Source: JAXGMV01 sp040768445 (GTDB lineage Bacteria > Chloroflexota > Anaerolineae > Anaerolineales > Anaerolineaceae). From it: a stretch of 64,000 nt of DNA. The DNA is taken from assembly GCA_040768445.1 (NCBI GenBank), contig JAXGMV010000001.1, positions 2,418,001 to 2,482,000 on the forward strand, in the 5' to 3' direction. Positions 17,902 to 26,312 of this stretch are shown one piece after another. Position numbers and translations under genes: made by a program. Within the stretch, counting starts at the first letter, position 1; each line of letters begins with the position of its first letter. The notes under the pieces were generated by a model that was given only the letters and a program-made list of their open reading frames with translations, was not told where the DNA came from and did not search any database.

Positions 17902-18318
17902 ATGAAGGCAAGCGTGGAGTGGAAGAATAGAATGTCTTTTAGCGGAGAGGCAGATTCAGGTTTTTCTATCCCTTTGGGGACTGCCACTGAAGTGGGTGGA
18001 GATAATGATGGGTTCAAACCAATGGAGTTGCTGCTGATAGGATTAGCCGGATGCACGGCGATGGATGTCATCTCAATATTAACAAAAAAGAGGCAGCAGG
18101 TGGACAAGTTCACAGTGTCAATTGACGCCGAGAGGGCGGAAGATCATCCCAAAATTTTTACTAATATATTGATTACTTATTCGTTGTGTGGGCGTGATCT
18201 GGACAGAGCGGCAGTGGAGCGGGCAGTTGAGTTATCAGAAACGAAGTACTGCCCAGCTCAGGCTATGATGAGTAAAAGCGCGGAAATCCGTCACATTATT
18301 CAAATAAATGATAATTAA
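17902..18318 (+). CDS. OsmC/Ohr family peroxiredoxin-like protein
   Basis: OsmC-family proteins reduce organic hydroperoxides using two cysteines. Here they are in LAGCTAMDV (about 54) and KYCPAQAM (about 117), both at the expected positions. The length (138) is typical. The start follows AAGGAG by six bases (TATAAGGAGAATTGA). Unlike tight neighbours upstream it is separated from the anti-sigma gene by 121 bases, a stretch with an AAAAAATCGATTTTTT palindrome (about 17854-17869). It could belong to the thiol-stress regulon of the adjacent ECF pair, which is speculative. Its stop overlaps by 4 bases the stop of the convergent M23 gene. Confidence 0.9.
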   Translation: MKASVEWKNRMSFSGEADSGFSIPLGTATEVGGDNDGFKPMELLLIGLAGCTAMDVISILTKKRQQVDKFTVSIDAERAEDHPKIFTNILITYSLCGRDLDRAAVERAVELSETKYCPAQAMMSKSAEIRHIIQINDN

Positions 18319-19802
18319 TTTTCTGCTTTAGGAAAAGTTGAATAAACCTGGCTGAAGATATCGGAGCAAACACAGGCAATTACGGTTTTACCATATTTTG
18401 TTAAAGCACCCTTGTATGGCTCATCAAAACTACTGGCAATCCATCCTTCGAGGTTGAATGCCAATGGGCCTGAAGCATTAACCCACTCACCGTTATATTT
18501 TCGTGCGATATGTATATGTGTGCCTGTAGAGCGTCCACCTTCACAGGAAGGGTGACCAATGACATCCCCAGTTTTGACAATTACACCTTGTGGAATTTTA
18601 TTGTCCTTACCCAGATGAAGGTAAAATACCACCCATCCAGTTCGTTCATCACCATCCATATCCAGGTCAAGAACCGCAATCGCATATTCAGAACGCGCAA
18701 TGATACCATCAGCCACAGCAGTGACAAACTCAGTTGACGGTGTGCAACCTCCAACAACTGAAGGGGGAGCAAAATCTATCGCGGCAGATGGTTCACCTGT
18801 TCCCCAGCCTGTATGCGGTCCTCCTGTAAATGCCCAGGGGTTGCCGGCAAGAAATGGGAAGTGCATTTCGGGCTGTTGTAAACTACCAGGGATATGTGGT
18901 TCTATCACCCATGAATCGCCAAATAACGATTGATATAAAGCGGCAATGCCATCTTCAGAGATCGCCCTAAAGTATTCATCGTCATTCATTATCTTAGAAA
19001 AATAATACTGCAGAGCGACTGTCGCAGCATTTTGCCAAGGATCAGGTCGTTCAATTTTTCCATTTAACCGTTCAAATGAATCAAGCTTGCCAGCTTTCCA
19101 ACTGTAATACCCATTGTTGAGCGTATTGGCTGCCCACGTTAGCTGTAAATAGAGTTTTTCATAACGCCAATCATGATAGTCAAGAGGATATTCTGATTCC
19201 GTTTCATCTGCCAATGCTCTTGATAATGCACCTGATTGGTATTCCAATAATGCCAAAAGTAATTTTGAACTGATGCTGAAATTCTTCGCCACAAGTTCAA
19301 TGATTTCGCCACCAACATATCTGTCAGTACCGCTATATGACACAAAGTTTTTTAACCATCCATTGCTAGCGTTTACAAATTCCACAGCAGAGAACCCAAC
19401 ATCAACTGGCCCATGAACAAAGGCTGAATCGGAGAGGATCTGATACTGACTCCCCCATAAAGCCTCGTAATAGATGGGAATCTTCAAGGGCAAGCCAGTC
19501 GGAAGTGTTGTCACGTCCTGTGGAAGGATCGGATTGTTTTCCCTAATTTCCAGTTCAGTCGTATTAAAGTGTGCCGCTAAAGCAGGCAGGGTATCACCAA
19601 TTTGCGCAGTGTAGTCAACCAGCTCACCAGGTGCATAATTGGGGCGACTGGATTTTAGTGTAGCTTCATAAGCAGGAGCGCTCTGAGTGGCTGAGTTATC
19701 TGCTTCAACTGTTAATTGAGCTGATTGACCAGCCGGCTGACAGCCGCTAATCAAAAATGCAACTAGAATAATACTTGATAATAAATTTTTAGTGAAATTC
19801 AT
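18315..19802 (-). CDS. LysM-M23 lipoprotein peptidase, third copy
   Basis: One of three tandem paralogues of cell-wall hydrolase design. The ATG at 19802 is preferred over the TTG at 19832 because it gives a proper lipoprotein signal (MNFTKNLLSSIILV, lipobox LISGC). Then follow a LysM-like repeat (QIGDTLPALAAHFNTTELEI), a helical middle domain with AKNFSISSKLLLALLEYQSG that resembles lytic transglycosylase folds, and an M23 domain with GGPHTGWGTGEPSAAIDFAP (first His and Asp) and GTHIHIARKYNGEW (HxH). A Zn-peptidase or an LytM-type regulator of wall hydrolases is expected on the outer face. Last gene of the operon. Confidence 0.85.
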   Translation of the reverse strand: MNFTKNLLSSIILVAFLISGCQPAGQSAQLTVEADNSATQSAPAYEATLKSSRPNYAPGELVDYTAQIGDTLPALAAHFNTTELEIRENNPILPQDVTTLPTGLPLKIPIYYEALWGSQYQILSDSAFVHGPVDVGFSAVEFVNASNGWLKNFVSYSGTDRYVGGEIIELVAKNFSISSKLLLALLEYQSGALSRALADETESEYPLDYHDWRYEKLYLQLTWAANTLNNGYYSWKAGKLDSFERLNGKIERPDPWQNAATVALQYYFSKIMNDDEYFRAISEDGIAALYQSLFGDSWVIEPHIPGSLQQPEMHFPFLAGNPWAFTGGPHTGWGTGEPSAAIDFAPPSVVGGCTPSTEFVTAVADGIIARSEYAIAVLDLDMDGDERTGWVVFYLHLGKDNKIPQGVIVKTGDVIGHPSCEGGRSTGTHIHIARKYNGEWVNASGPLAFNLEGWIASSFDEPYKGALTKYGKTVIACVCSDIFSQVYSTFPKAEN

Positions 19803-19833
19803 AGTATTTAAATGACGCCAATATGTAGCCAAT

Positions 19834-21474
19834 CTATTCTAACCTGGTAATATTGGATTCGTGTGATCCAACTACAGATGCAGTGCATACCAAATCACCG
19901 TGCGTCATTGTACCAAGATATGGTTTTGAACCCTCTGCAGCAATCCAACCGCTGAGAGTAAATGGTACTGGCCCACCTGCAGCCATCCATTCGCCGTTGT
20001 ATTTTCGTGCAAGATGAACATGGGTACCGGTTGATAGACCACCCTCACAAGATGCGCGCCCTAATGGATCACCTTCATTTATCCACTGTCCCGCTTTTAT
20101 TTTTTCAGCATTTGCCAGATGTAAATAAAGAATTACCCAACCAGTTTGCTCATGACCATCACCATCTATGTCAACAATAATATACCCATTTCCATCCCTG
20201 AGGACATAACCTGGAGAAATGGCAGTGACAAACTCTATTGAAGGGTCGCAGCCGGTGTGATCAGTATGCGGTGCAAAATCAAGCGCTGCCAGAGATCCAA
20301 CTTCCCCCCATGGGGCATGCGGACCGCCAGTATAGTTCCATGTGTTGCCAACTGGAAACGGGAGTGAAAAATTCGGTTGTGAAAAATCAGGTGGATACAA
20401 AGGCTCAACCTGTTGTGCTCGAAGCCAGGGGCTTCCAAACATTTCTTCATAGAGAGCAGTTACACTTTCTGCAGAATATAACGCGCTGTTCCAATCTCTT
20501 TGTGCAATTGTTTTGGAGAAGAAGTACTGTAAAGCAACTGAACCAGCATTTAAGGAAGGCGCTATTCTGAGTTCAGAATTGTTGGAGAATTTTAATGTGT
20601 CAAGTTTGCCTTCACGCCATTGGTAGTAACCAATATTAATCGTCTTTACCGCCCAGCCAAGTTGTTTTAAAAGCCCCCGTTGAGAATATTCTTTCCAGCC
20701 CATTGGATAATCACTTTGTGCAATATTCTGCGGCGCACCAAATACCCAATTGCTCTGGTATTCAAGCAGTGCCAAAATAAGCCTCGGGTTGATGGAATAC
20801 TCCTGTGCATATTTTTGGATGATTTCACCCCCGTTCATCCACTTTCCACCAAGGTATTCACGGTATTTGCTTAATGTACCACCAGCATCCATCACATATT
20901 TTTCTGTATCAAAGCCAATTGATGATGGCGAATAGACGACTTCAGAGTCCGGAAAAACTGCATCCTCAGGTCCAAATTCCTGCAAGTTATTAGGAATGAC
21001 CAATAATTGACCCGGGTTGATCAATCCTGAAAGTGGTATGGGCTCAGAAGAAGAAATTTGTGACGCTTCAACACCAAACCGGTTTGCGAGAGCTGGCAAC
21101 GTGTCACCAGTTAGTGCGTAATAGATAAAAGGAGGTTGACCATTGTTTGGTGTGACAGGTGTAGATACGATAACCGGACTGCTAGGTGTATCTTCGGCTG
21201 TTGGACTAGTTTCAGTCTCAGTGTACACATCCGGCAATATTTGAACGGTTGGTAGAACAGGAGTGATGACTTCAAGATCAGTTAACCCGGAGCCGGAGGC
21301 AATTTCGGTCGACGAGCTTTGAGGTGTTCCCTGTGCTGCCCAGGCCGTGGCGGTGAGTTCACTGGGATATACAACCACCTGACCGCAAGCTGAGAGAAGA
21401 AGAGTGAGAGCTAAAAATGCTGATTTTTTAGCGACTAATTTGGTTTTCTTCTCGGCGATCTGCCCAAGCTTCAA
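19834..21474 (-). CDS. LysM-M23 lipoprotein peptidase, second copy
   Basis: Paralogue of its two neighbours: a lipobox (LTLLLSACGQ), a Ser/Thr/Pro-rich linker, a LysM repeat (LTGDTLPALANRFGVEASQI), a helical middle domain (AQEYSINPRLILALLEYQSN), and an M23 domain with GGPHAPWGEVGSLAALDFAP and GTHVHLARKYNGEWM. The open frame runs back to ATG 21540, well inside the upstream gene. I place the start at TTG 21474 because AGGGA lies just ahead and the result is a normal signal peptide; ATG 21507 is possible. It overlaps the upstream copy by about 45 bases. Confidence 0.82.
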   Translation of the reverse strand: MKLGQIAEKKTKLVAKKSAFLALTLLLSACGQVVVYPSELTATAWAAQGTPQSSSTEIASGSGLTDLEVITPVLPTVQILPDVYTETETSPTAEDTPSSPVIVSTPVTPNNGQPPFIYYALTGDTLPALANRFGVEASQISSSEPIPLSGLINPGQLLVIPNNLQEFGPEDAVFPDSEVVYSPSSIGFDTEKYVMDAGGTLSKYREYLGGKWMNGGEIIQKYAQEYSINPRLILALLEYQSNWVFGAPQNIAQSDYPMGWKEYSQRGLLKQLGWAVKTINIGYYQWREGKLDTLKFSNNSELRIAPSLNAGSVALQYFFSKTIAQRDWNSALYSAESVTALYEEMFGSPWLRAQQVEPLYPPDFSQPNFSLPFPVGNTWNYTGGPHAPWGEVGSLAALDFAPHTDHTGCDPSIEFVTAISPGYVLRDGNGYIIVDIDGDGHEQTGWVILYLHLANAEKIKAGQWINEGDPLGRASCEGGLSTGTHVHLARKYNGEWMAAGGPVPFTLSGWIAAEGSKPYLGTMTHGDLVCTASVVGSHESNITRLE

Positions 21475-22933
21475 CAATTTGTCCCTCACGTATAAGATAG
21501 CCGTCATACACTCGGCCTGTGCCTCTGGACTCCCAACCATCCATCACAAATGGTATATGACCATCCGCGGCAATCCATTCACCATTATACCTTCGTGCAA
21601 TGTGAACATGTGTGCCAGAGGAGATGCCGCCTTCACAGGAAGGATACCCGATTGGATCACCCGCCTGCACAATAGTTCCCACTTTGATCCTATCACGACT
21701 TTCGATGTGTTGATAAATCACTACCCAGCCAGTTTGTGAGTATCCATCTCCATCGAGGTCTTGAATAACCAACCCATTATTTTCGTAAACAATTATGCCA
21801 TCTGCAACAGCCGTAACCCAACTATCGCTGGTAAAGCAACCCAATTCTGTTCCAGGTGGAGCAAAATCCAATGCAGCCCAGGCAGAACCATTTCCCCAGC
21901 CTCCGTGCGGTCCGCCTGTAAATGACCACGTTTCTTCATAAGAAAAAGGAAGCCTCATCAAAGGTTGCTGAATCATTTTTCCTTGAATAGGATTTTGAAT
22001 GAATGGATCGCCAAATAAATTAATATAAGTAGTTTGTAAACCGTCGGGACCACAGAAAAGGAGCCATTCTTCATAATTGTGGAGCAGACTTGAAAAATAC
22101 TGCACTGCAGCTGTACCAGCATTGATAACAGGTGAAATAGAAAGCAACTCATCGCCTGCAAGGAGCCAGGTATTTAAACCATTGATCCGCCATAAATAGA
22201 ACCCTCTGTTTAAGGAATCTGCTGCCCAGGCTAACTGCCGATATAGACCTGTTCTGTGTGGACTCTGCATGCCAAGCGGGTAGTTTAGTGACATCTCAGA
22301 TGGCTGTTGGTCGTTCAACCAGCCCCCCTGTATTTCAAGTAGAGAAAGTAACAGTTTTGGATTGACTGAATACTCCTGAGATATTCTGTAAACGATCTCA
22401 GCACCTGACAAAGGCGTGTCATCAACGATCTCGATATATCTTGATAGAAATGAATTTGAATGGGTGATGTACTCAAACACATCAAAGCTGTTGACTGCAG
22501 GAGAATTTACAAGGAGATCATCTGAGATTATCTTGTACTCAAGCCCAACGCCAATTGGTGCTGGTGGAGGGATTAAGATTGACTGTCCGGGATAAATCAG
22601 GTCAGGATTATCAATAGTATTAATTTCTGCCAACTGCTTTAGTGTAATACCGTAGTAATTAGCAAGCGTACCAAGTGAATCATTTGGCTGGATAATATAC
22701 TGCACTTCATCAGATCTCAAAGTGGGAAGAGGATGAGGTGCATCAGGTGTTGCTGTTTGTTCCATTACATAAACTGGTGTTGCAGTTGGAATGAAGAAGG
22801 TCGGAGTACTAGTGTGTGTGATTGTATCAGGCGTGGAGGTCTCAAATGAACATGCCGTCAAGATAAAAATACTGGCAAAGATAAATGATAAAACTATAAG
22901 ACCGCTGGGCGATCCTGAGTGTCTATCAACCAT
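21428..22933 (-). CDS. LysM-M23 lipoprotein peptidase, first copy
   Basis: First of the three. ATG 22933 overlaps the HIT gene stop by 8 bases and gives MVDRHSGSPSG, a hydrophobic segment and an LTAC lipobox, so it is preferred to the frame start at 23002. A Thr/Pro linker leads to a clear LysM (IIQPNDSLGTLANYYG...TLKQLAEINTI), then the lysozyme-like middle domain (ISQEYSVNPKLLLSLLEIQGG) and M23 with PHGGWGNGSAWAALDF and GTHVHIARRYNGEW. The Asp-rich strand QDLDGDGYSQTGW, present in all three copies, looks like a calcium loop. Confidence 0.86.
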   Translation of the reverse strand: MVDRHSGSPSGLIVLSFIFASIFILTACSFETSTPDTITHTSTPTFFIPTATPVYVMEQTATPDAPHPLPTLRSDEVQYIIQPNDSLGTLANYYGITLKQLAEINTIDNPDLIYPGQSILIPPPAPIGVGLEYKIISDDLLVNSPAVNSFDVFEYITHSNSFLSRYIEIVDDTPLSGAEIVYRISQEYSVNPKLLLSLLEIQGGWLNDQQPSEMSLNYPLGMQSPHRTGLYRQLAWAADSLNRGFYLWRINGLNTWLLAGDELLSISPVINAGTAAVQYFSSLLHNYEEWLLFCGPDGLQTTYINLFGDPFIQNPIQGKMIQQPLMRLPFSYEETWSFTGGPHGGWGNGSAWAALDFAPPGTELGCFTSDSWVTAVADGIIVYENNGLVIQDLDGDGYSQTGWVVIYQHIESRDRIKVGTIVQAGDPIGYPSCEGGISSGTHVHIARRYNGEWIAADGHIPFVMDGWESRGTGRVYDGYLIREGQIVEAWADRREENQISR

Positions 22934-23294
22934 GTCGGAAGCCTGGCAATTTTTCACCTGCAAGTAAGTGCAAGTGAAGGTGTGGTACAGTCTGTCCGGC
23001 ACCTAAGCCGTTATTAAGAATGAGACGATAGCCGCGTTCGGAAAGGTTAAGTTTTGCTGCTATCAAACGAGCAGCGGCAAAGAGTGATGCGAAGATTGAG
23101 AAATTATCTTCACTGAGCTCTTCAAGCTGAGCAAAATGTTTATTGGGTATGATCAATAAATGAACTTCAGCTGCCGGATGAATATCTTCAAAAATCGTTA
23201 CCTTATCATCCTGGTAATAAATTTTGGCAGGAGAGTCATGTTTAGCAATTTTGCAAAAAATACAATCACTTAATTGATATGGGGTTTCTATCAT
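22926..23294 (-). CDS. HIT family nucleotide hydrolase/transferase
   Basis: A histidine-triad protein of 122 residues, probably a purine nucleoside phosphoramidase or Ap4A-type hydrolase (HinT-like). The HIT motif HLHLHLLAG lies near residue 108. The N-terminal CIFCKIAKHDSPAKIYY with its Cys pair and IIPNKHF are typical of HinT. It overlaps the deacetylase-like gene by 4 bases and the first M23 gene by 8, so it is tightly embedded in an envelope operon despite its housekeeping role. Confidence 0.92.
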   Translation of the reverse strand: MIETPYQLSDCIFCKIAKHDSPAKIYYQDDKVTIFEDIHPAAEVHLLIIPNKHFAQLEELSEDNFSIFASLFAAARLIAAKLNLSERGYRLILNNGLGAGQTVPHLHLHLLAGEKLPGFRHG

Positions 23295-24541
23295 GGTGCA
23301 GAAGTTTCAATTGGTCCGTATTCAGCAGAACAGACAATCTCATAATATTCTAATTCTACATCGCGCTGTTGTTGTGCAATGGCTGCATATTCTTTGCCAA
23401 TTGTTCTGACGGTATCAATGTGATAGAGCGCATCTGTATCCCAGTATCGCGGTAAAACCATCAATGGATCGTTAATATAACCTTCTGGTAAATAAGAAGG
23501 TCTTGCCGGGTCGGCAGAGTCACTGAGAGGAATCCAGTTATACATCACCGGTCCGCGTGGATTTATTGTAAATCCTAATTCATAACCGACCTCACGACCA
23601 ATCTGGGCACCTAACAGACTGAACCCACCACCAGGCCATATGTATGCAATTGGTTTTTCGCCATATTTTTCTTCTATCGTAGAAATGGACCCGGCTAGCT
23701 CATTTCTAACAAATTGCTCAGCTGTGACTGTTCCATAAATGGCTGTTTCGATAACAGTGTCAGGTGTCCACTCCTGTATGTTAATGTTGTGGACTACGCC
23801 GTGTGCCTGGTGATCCACCAAACCCTGTTGATTTAAGCGGATATTTCCGTCATAAACAGCCGGCAAAGTCTCCGGGTGACTGATCCAGGCATTAATCACT
23901 GGCGCATCCCAACCATATTCCTCCATGAAAGGCTGAAACCAGACCTCAAAATAGTCGGCATAATGCCTGTCATCTACGATCAATAGTATTGACCTGTCAG
24001 GAATTTTTGCGTTTTCATATAAAAAATCGCGCAGCTGGTTGGTGCTTATCGGTACAAAATTCTGTTCATGCAATGAGCGCATCAGCAGTTCGAAATCTTC
24101 CCTGGTGATCATATCAGGCTGGATGGCATCCCCATCAATAATAGAGTGGAACATGATGGGCATTACCACAGTTCCGGGGATGCTCTTTTCGGGCAGCCAT
24201 TTATTTCTTAAAAATTCACAGGTGTTTTCAATATAGACATGTGGATAGTCAAGAGGGTTCAGCAATTCGCTGGTGTAGATAAGCGGTAAATCAGGTGGAG
24301 TCCGATTCACCTGAGGTAGCGTGGGCTCGGCAGTTGGTATAGGCAGACTGGTTGGCACAGGTGTAGCTATCGGCACATCTGTTGTTGGCACAGCATATGT
24401 CGCGGTTAGCAACGCCTGCTCAAAGATAGCAGTTGTGTCAATTTGAATTTGCTGATTAGTGCTTCCACTGCAGCCTGCTAATACTAAAAGCAGTAGAACG
24501 GGCATTATTGTCCGAATGAACTGCCTATTTAACCTGTCCAT
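23291..24541 (-). CDS. Lipoprotein with a degenerate polysaccharide deacetylase-like (NodB) domain
   Basis: A signal sequence with LAGC lipobox starts the protein; a Thr/Pro linker (about 40-75) follows. From about 110 on it resembles a NodB barrel: VVMPIMFHSI, SILLIVDDRHYADYF where active enzymes usually have TFDDG, VDHQAHGVVHNI for the HxxxH metal motif, and AYIWPGGGFSLLGAQIGREVGYELGF near the end. The His pair is present but the DDG loop is altered, so activity is doubtful. It follows ino1 by 18 bases. Peptidoglycan or glycan modification or binding outside the membrane is the likeliest role. Confidence 0.72.
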   Translation of the reverse strand: MDRLNRQFIRTIMPVLLLLVLAGCSGSTNQQIQIDTTAIFEQALLTATYAVPTTDVPIATPVPTSLPIPTAEPTLPQVNRTPPDLPLIYTSELLNPLDYPHVYIENTCEFLRNKWLPEKSIPGTVVMPIMFHSIIDGDAIQPDMITREDFELLMRSLHEQNFVPISTNQLRDFLYENAKIPDRSILLIVDDRHYADYFEVWFQPFMEEYGWDAPVINAWISHPETLPAVYDGNIRLNQQGLVDHQAHGVVHNINIQEWTPDTVIETAIYGTVTAEQFVRNELAGSISTIEEKYGEKPIAYIWPGGGFSLLGAQIGREVGYELGFTINPRGPVMYNWIPLSDSADPARPSYLPEGYINDPLMVLPRYWDTDALYHIDTVRTIGKEYAAIAQQQRDVELEYYEIVCSAEYGPIETSAP

Positions 24542-24559
24542 TATTACAACCTCTAATTC

Positions 24560-25651
24560 TTATTCACTCGCCACATTATCGTTACGAATAAAAGCTTCAG
24601 TCATTTCCCGGGCGATGTTGTCCTGGTACTGCCTGGGGGGAGTTTTCATGAAGTATGATGCAGGACCGTATATCGGGCCTGATAACTTTCGATCAAGAGC
24701 GATCTTTGCGCAGCGTACTGCATCAATGATGACGCCTGCAGAGTTGGGAGAATCCCAAACCTCAAGTTTAGTCTCAAGGTTAAGCGGTACTTCACCGAAT
24801 GTTGTGCCTTCCATTCGAATATGGCACCATTTTCGATCCGTTAACCAGGGCACGTAATCGCTTGGACCGACATGAATATTGGTATCGCCCAGATTGTAGG
24901 GAATCATGCTGGTGACAGCACCTGTTTTCGAAATTTTCTTGGATTCAAGTCTTTCGCGCTCAAGCATGTTGAGAAAATCAGTGTTACCGCCAAAATTTAG
25001 CTGGTAGGTGCGGTCTATTCGAACACCGCGATCAACAAACAAACTGGTAATGACACGGTGCAGAATAGTAGCACCCAACTGGCTCTTAATATCGTCACCA
25101 ATAATGGGTAACCCTCTCTGGCGAAATCTATCAGCCCAATAATCTGAACTGCAAATGAATACCGGGATGGCATTCACAAATGCACAGCCAGCCTCAAGGA
25201 TTTGCTCAACATACCATTTGGTAGCCATTTCAGAACCAACGGGGAGGTAGCTGACAACAACGTCAGTTTTTGTATCCTTGAGAATCTTTACAATATCTGC
25301 TGTTGGGCCAGGGGCTTTCTTCACAATCTGTGAAAGGTATTTGCCCAATCCGTCATGCGTCATGCCGCGATCGACATTAATATTGAGCCTTGGTACATCA
25401 CAAAACTTGTAAGTGTTATTTGGCTCGGCATAAATTGCTTCTGAGAGGTCTTTTCCAACCTTGGTATCAACAATGTCAAAAGCAGCTGAGAATTCAATGT
25501 CATTTACATGGTAACCGCCAAGATTGACATGCATCAGGCCAGGAACTCTATCTGTGTCCTTTGCATTCTTGTAAAAATGAACACCCTGAACAAGTGATGA
25601 AGCACAGTTACCAATTCCAATTATTGCAACTCGAACTTTGTCATTTGCCAT
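24560..25651 (-). CDS. ino1: Myo-inositol-1-phosphate synthase
   Basis: Converts glucose 6-phosphate to 1L-myo-inositol 1-phosphate with internal NAD+ recycling, opening the path to inositol phospholipids or inositol-phosphate solutes. The N-terminal Rossmann motif VAIIGIGNCASSLVQG, the DVVVSYLPVGSE stretch, GDDIKSQLGATILHR and LNFGGNTDFLNMLERERLESKKISKT match the short actinobacterial/archaeal type (363 residues). The start has AAGGAG eight bases upstream. First gene of the envelope operon, which suggests that inositol lipids and wall enzymes are made together. Confidence 0.93.
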   Translation of the reverse strand: MANDKVRVAIIGIGNCASSLVQGVHFYKNAKDTDRVPGLMHVNLGGYHVNDIEFSAAFDIVDTKVGKDLSEAIYAEPNNTYKFCDVPRLNINVDRGMTHDGLGKYLSQIVKKAPGPTADIVKILKDTKTDVVVSYLPVGSEMATKWYVEQILEAGCAFVNAIPVFICSSDYWADRFRQRGLPIIGDDIKSQLGATILHRVITSLFVDRGVRIDRTYQLNFGGNTDFLNMLERERLESKKISKTGAVTSMIPYNLGDTNIHVGPSDYVPWLTDRKWCHIRMEGTTFGEVPLNLETKLEVWDSPNSAGVIIDAVRCAKIALDRKLSGPIYGPASYFMKTPPRQYQDNIAREMTEAFIRNDNVASE

Positions 25652-25719
25652 GTAAAGTACTCTCCTTGGTAAAATTTCTCATTAGTTTTCAATTTTATCA
25701 TCTTTAAACATATTTATTA

Positions 25720-25741
25720 CTACGTTGATGCTACGTTGATG
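25720..25741. repeat. Two tandem 11-bp repeats upstream of ino1
   Basis: CTACGTTGATG occurs twice in perfect tandem, one helical turn apart, 69-90 bases before the ino1 start. It could be a protein-binding site for the ino1 operon or a chance slip duplication. Confidence 0.5.
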
Positions 25742-25790
25742 CAAGAAAATGTTAAGCAACGGATAAAATCAAAAATGCATCTGATTGTGC

Positions 25791-25819
25791 TTGCGAATTA
25801 CTGCATGTAAGATTATAAT
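25791..25819 (+). promoter_or_regulatory. Promoter of tRNA-Pro
   Basis: TTGCGA (25791-25796), a 17-base spacer and a perfect TATAAT (25814-25819), ending 10 bases before the tRNA. Confidence 0.75.
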
Positions 25820-25829
25820 CTTGTCTGTT

Positions 25830-25904
25830 CGGGGCGTAGCTCAGCCCGGCTAGAGTGCACGGTTCGGGTCCGTGAGGCCGGCGGTTCAAATCCGCCCGCC
25901 CCGA
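25830..25904 (+). tRNA. tRNA-Pro (anticodon CGG)
   Basis: A full cloverleaf: acceptor CGGGGCG with CGCCCCG, anticodon stem CACGG/CCGTG around the loop TTCGGGT (anticodon CGG, reads CCG), T stem GGCGG/CCGCC around TTCAAAT, discriminator A. The 3' CCA is not encoded (CAT follows), so it must be added by a nucleotidyltransferase. Confidence 0.96.
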
Positions 25905-25970
25905 CATGAAGATAAAACATTAAATTATCACTTATAATAACAGCTAGATACAATAAAGTGGGCTGTTACC

Positions 25971-25998
25971 TTGACTTTTATGGCAATCCTTGTATAAT
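25971..25998 (+). promoter_or_regulatory. Promoter of rpmF
   Basis: TTGACT (25971-25976), a 16-base spacer and TATAAT (25993-25998). Transcription would start near 26005, giving a leader of about 50 bases. Confidence 0.7.
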
Positions 25999-26006
25999 TC
26001 ACCTCT

Positions 26007-26035
26007 GCCTGTAATTTGACACTGACAGGCTTTTT
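26007..26035 (+). terminator. Possible attenuator hairpin in the rpmF leader
   Basis: GCCTGT (26007-26012) pairs with ACAGGC (26025-26030), directly followed by five T. It resembles a weak intrinsic terminator between promoter and ribosome site. The stem is only six pairs and the loop 12 bases, so chance is possible. Confidence 0.3.
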
Positions 26036-26055
26036 CTTTGACAGGAGAGATTTTT

Positions 26056-26247
26056 ATGGTACCACTTCCAAAACGGAAAATTTCAAAAGGTCGGCGCGAC
26101 CGACGGCGTGCGCATGATTCATTAACAGCAATAACGCTGGTACAATGCAGTCACTGCGGTGAAATGAGACCTCAACACACAGTATGTCCAAGCTGTGGGC
26201 ATTATCAGGGTAGAGAAGTCATCAGTATAGAAGATAAGAAGAAATAA
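26056..26247 (+). CDS. rpmF: 50S ribosomal protein L32
   Basis: A small large-subunit protein of 63 residues. The start is ATG 26056, eight bases after AGGAGA; this gives the usual MVPLPKRKISKGRRDRRRAH, rather than the longer open frame from 26038. The Cys4 zinc knuckle is intact (CSHCGE...CPSCGHYQGREV), so this is the zinc-binding C+ form. The gene is monocistronic, with its own promoter and a strong terminator. Confidence 0.96.
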   Translation: MVPLPKRKISKGRRDRRRAHDSLTAITLVQCSHCGEMRPQHTVCPSCGHYQGREVISIEDKKK

Positions 26248-26274
26248 ACAACCGGCCTTAACAGGCCGGTTGTT
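26247..26274. terminator. Bidirectional intrinsic terminator between rpmF and hflX
   Basis: A perfect 12-bp stem (AACAACCGGCCT at 26247-26258 with its complement at 26263-26274) with a TAAC loop; a T-rich tail follows on the plus strand. Confidence 0.85.
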
Positions 26275-26312
26275 CTATCTGGTAATTTTTCCCAACTATT
26301 CCAACTTAATTA

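Noticed and set aside
25684..25829. A second tRNA or small RNA near tRNA-Pro
   Set aside because: No further cloverleaf could be drawn; only the tandem repeat and the promoter are visible.
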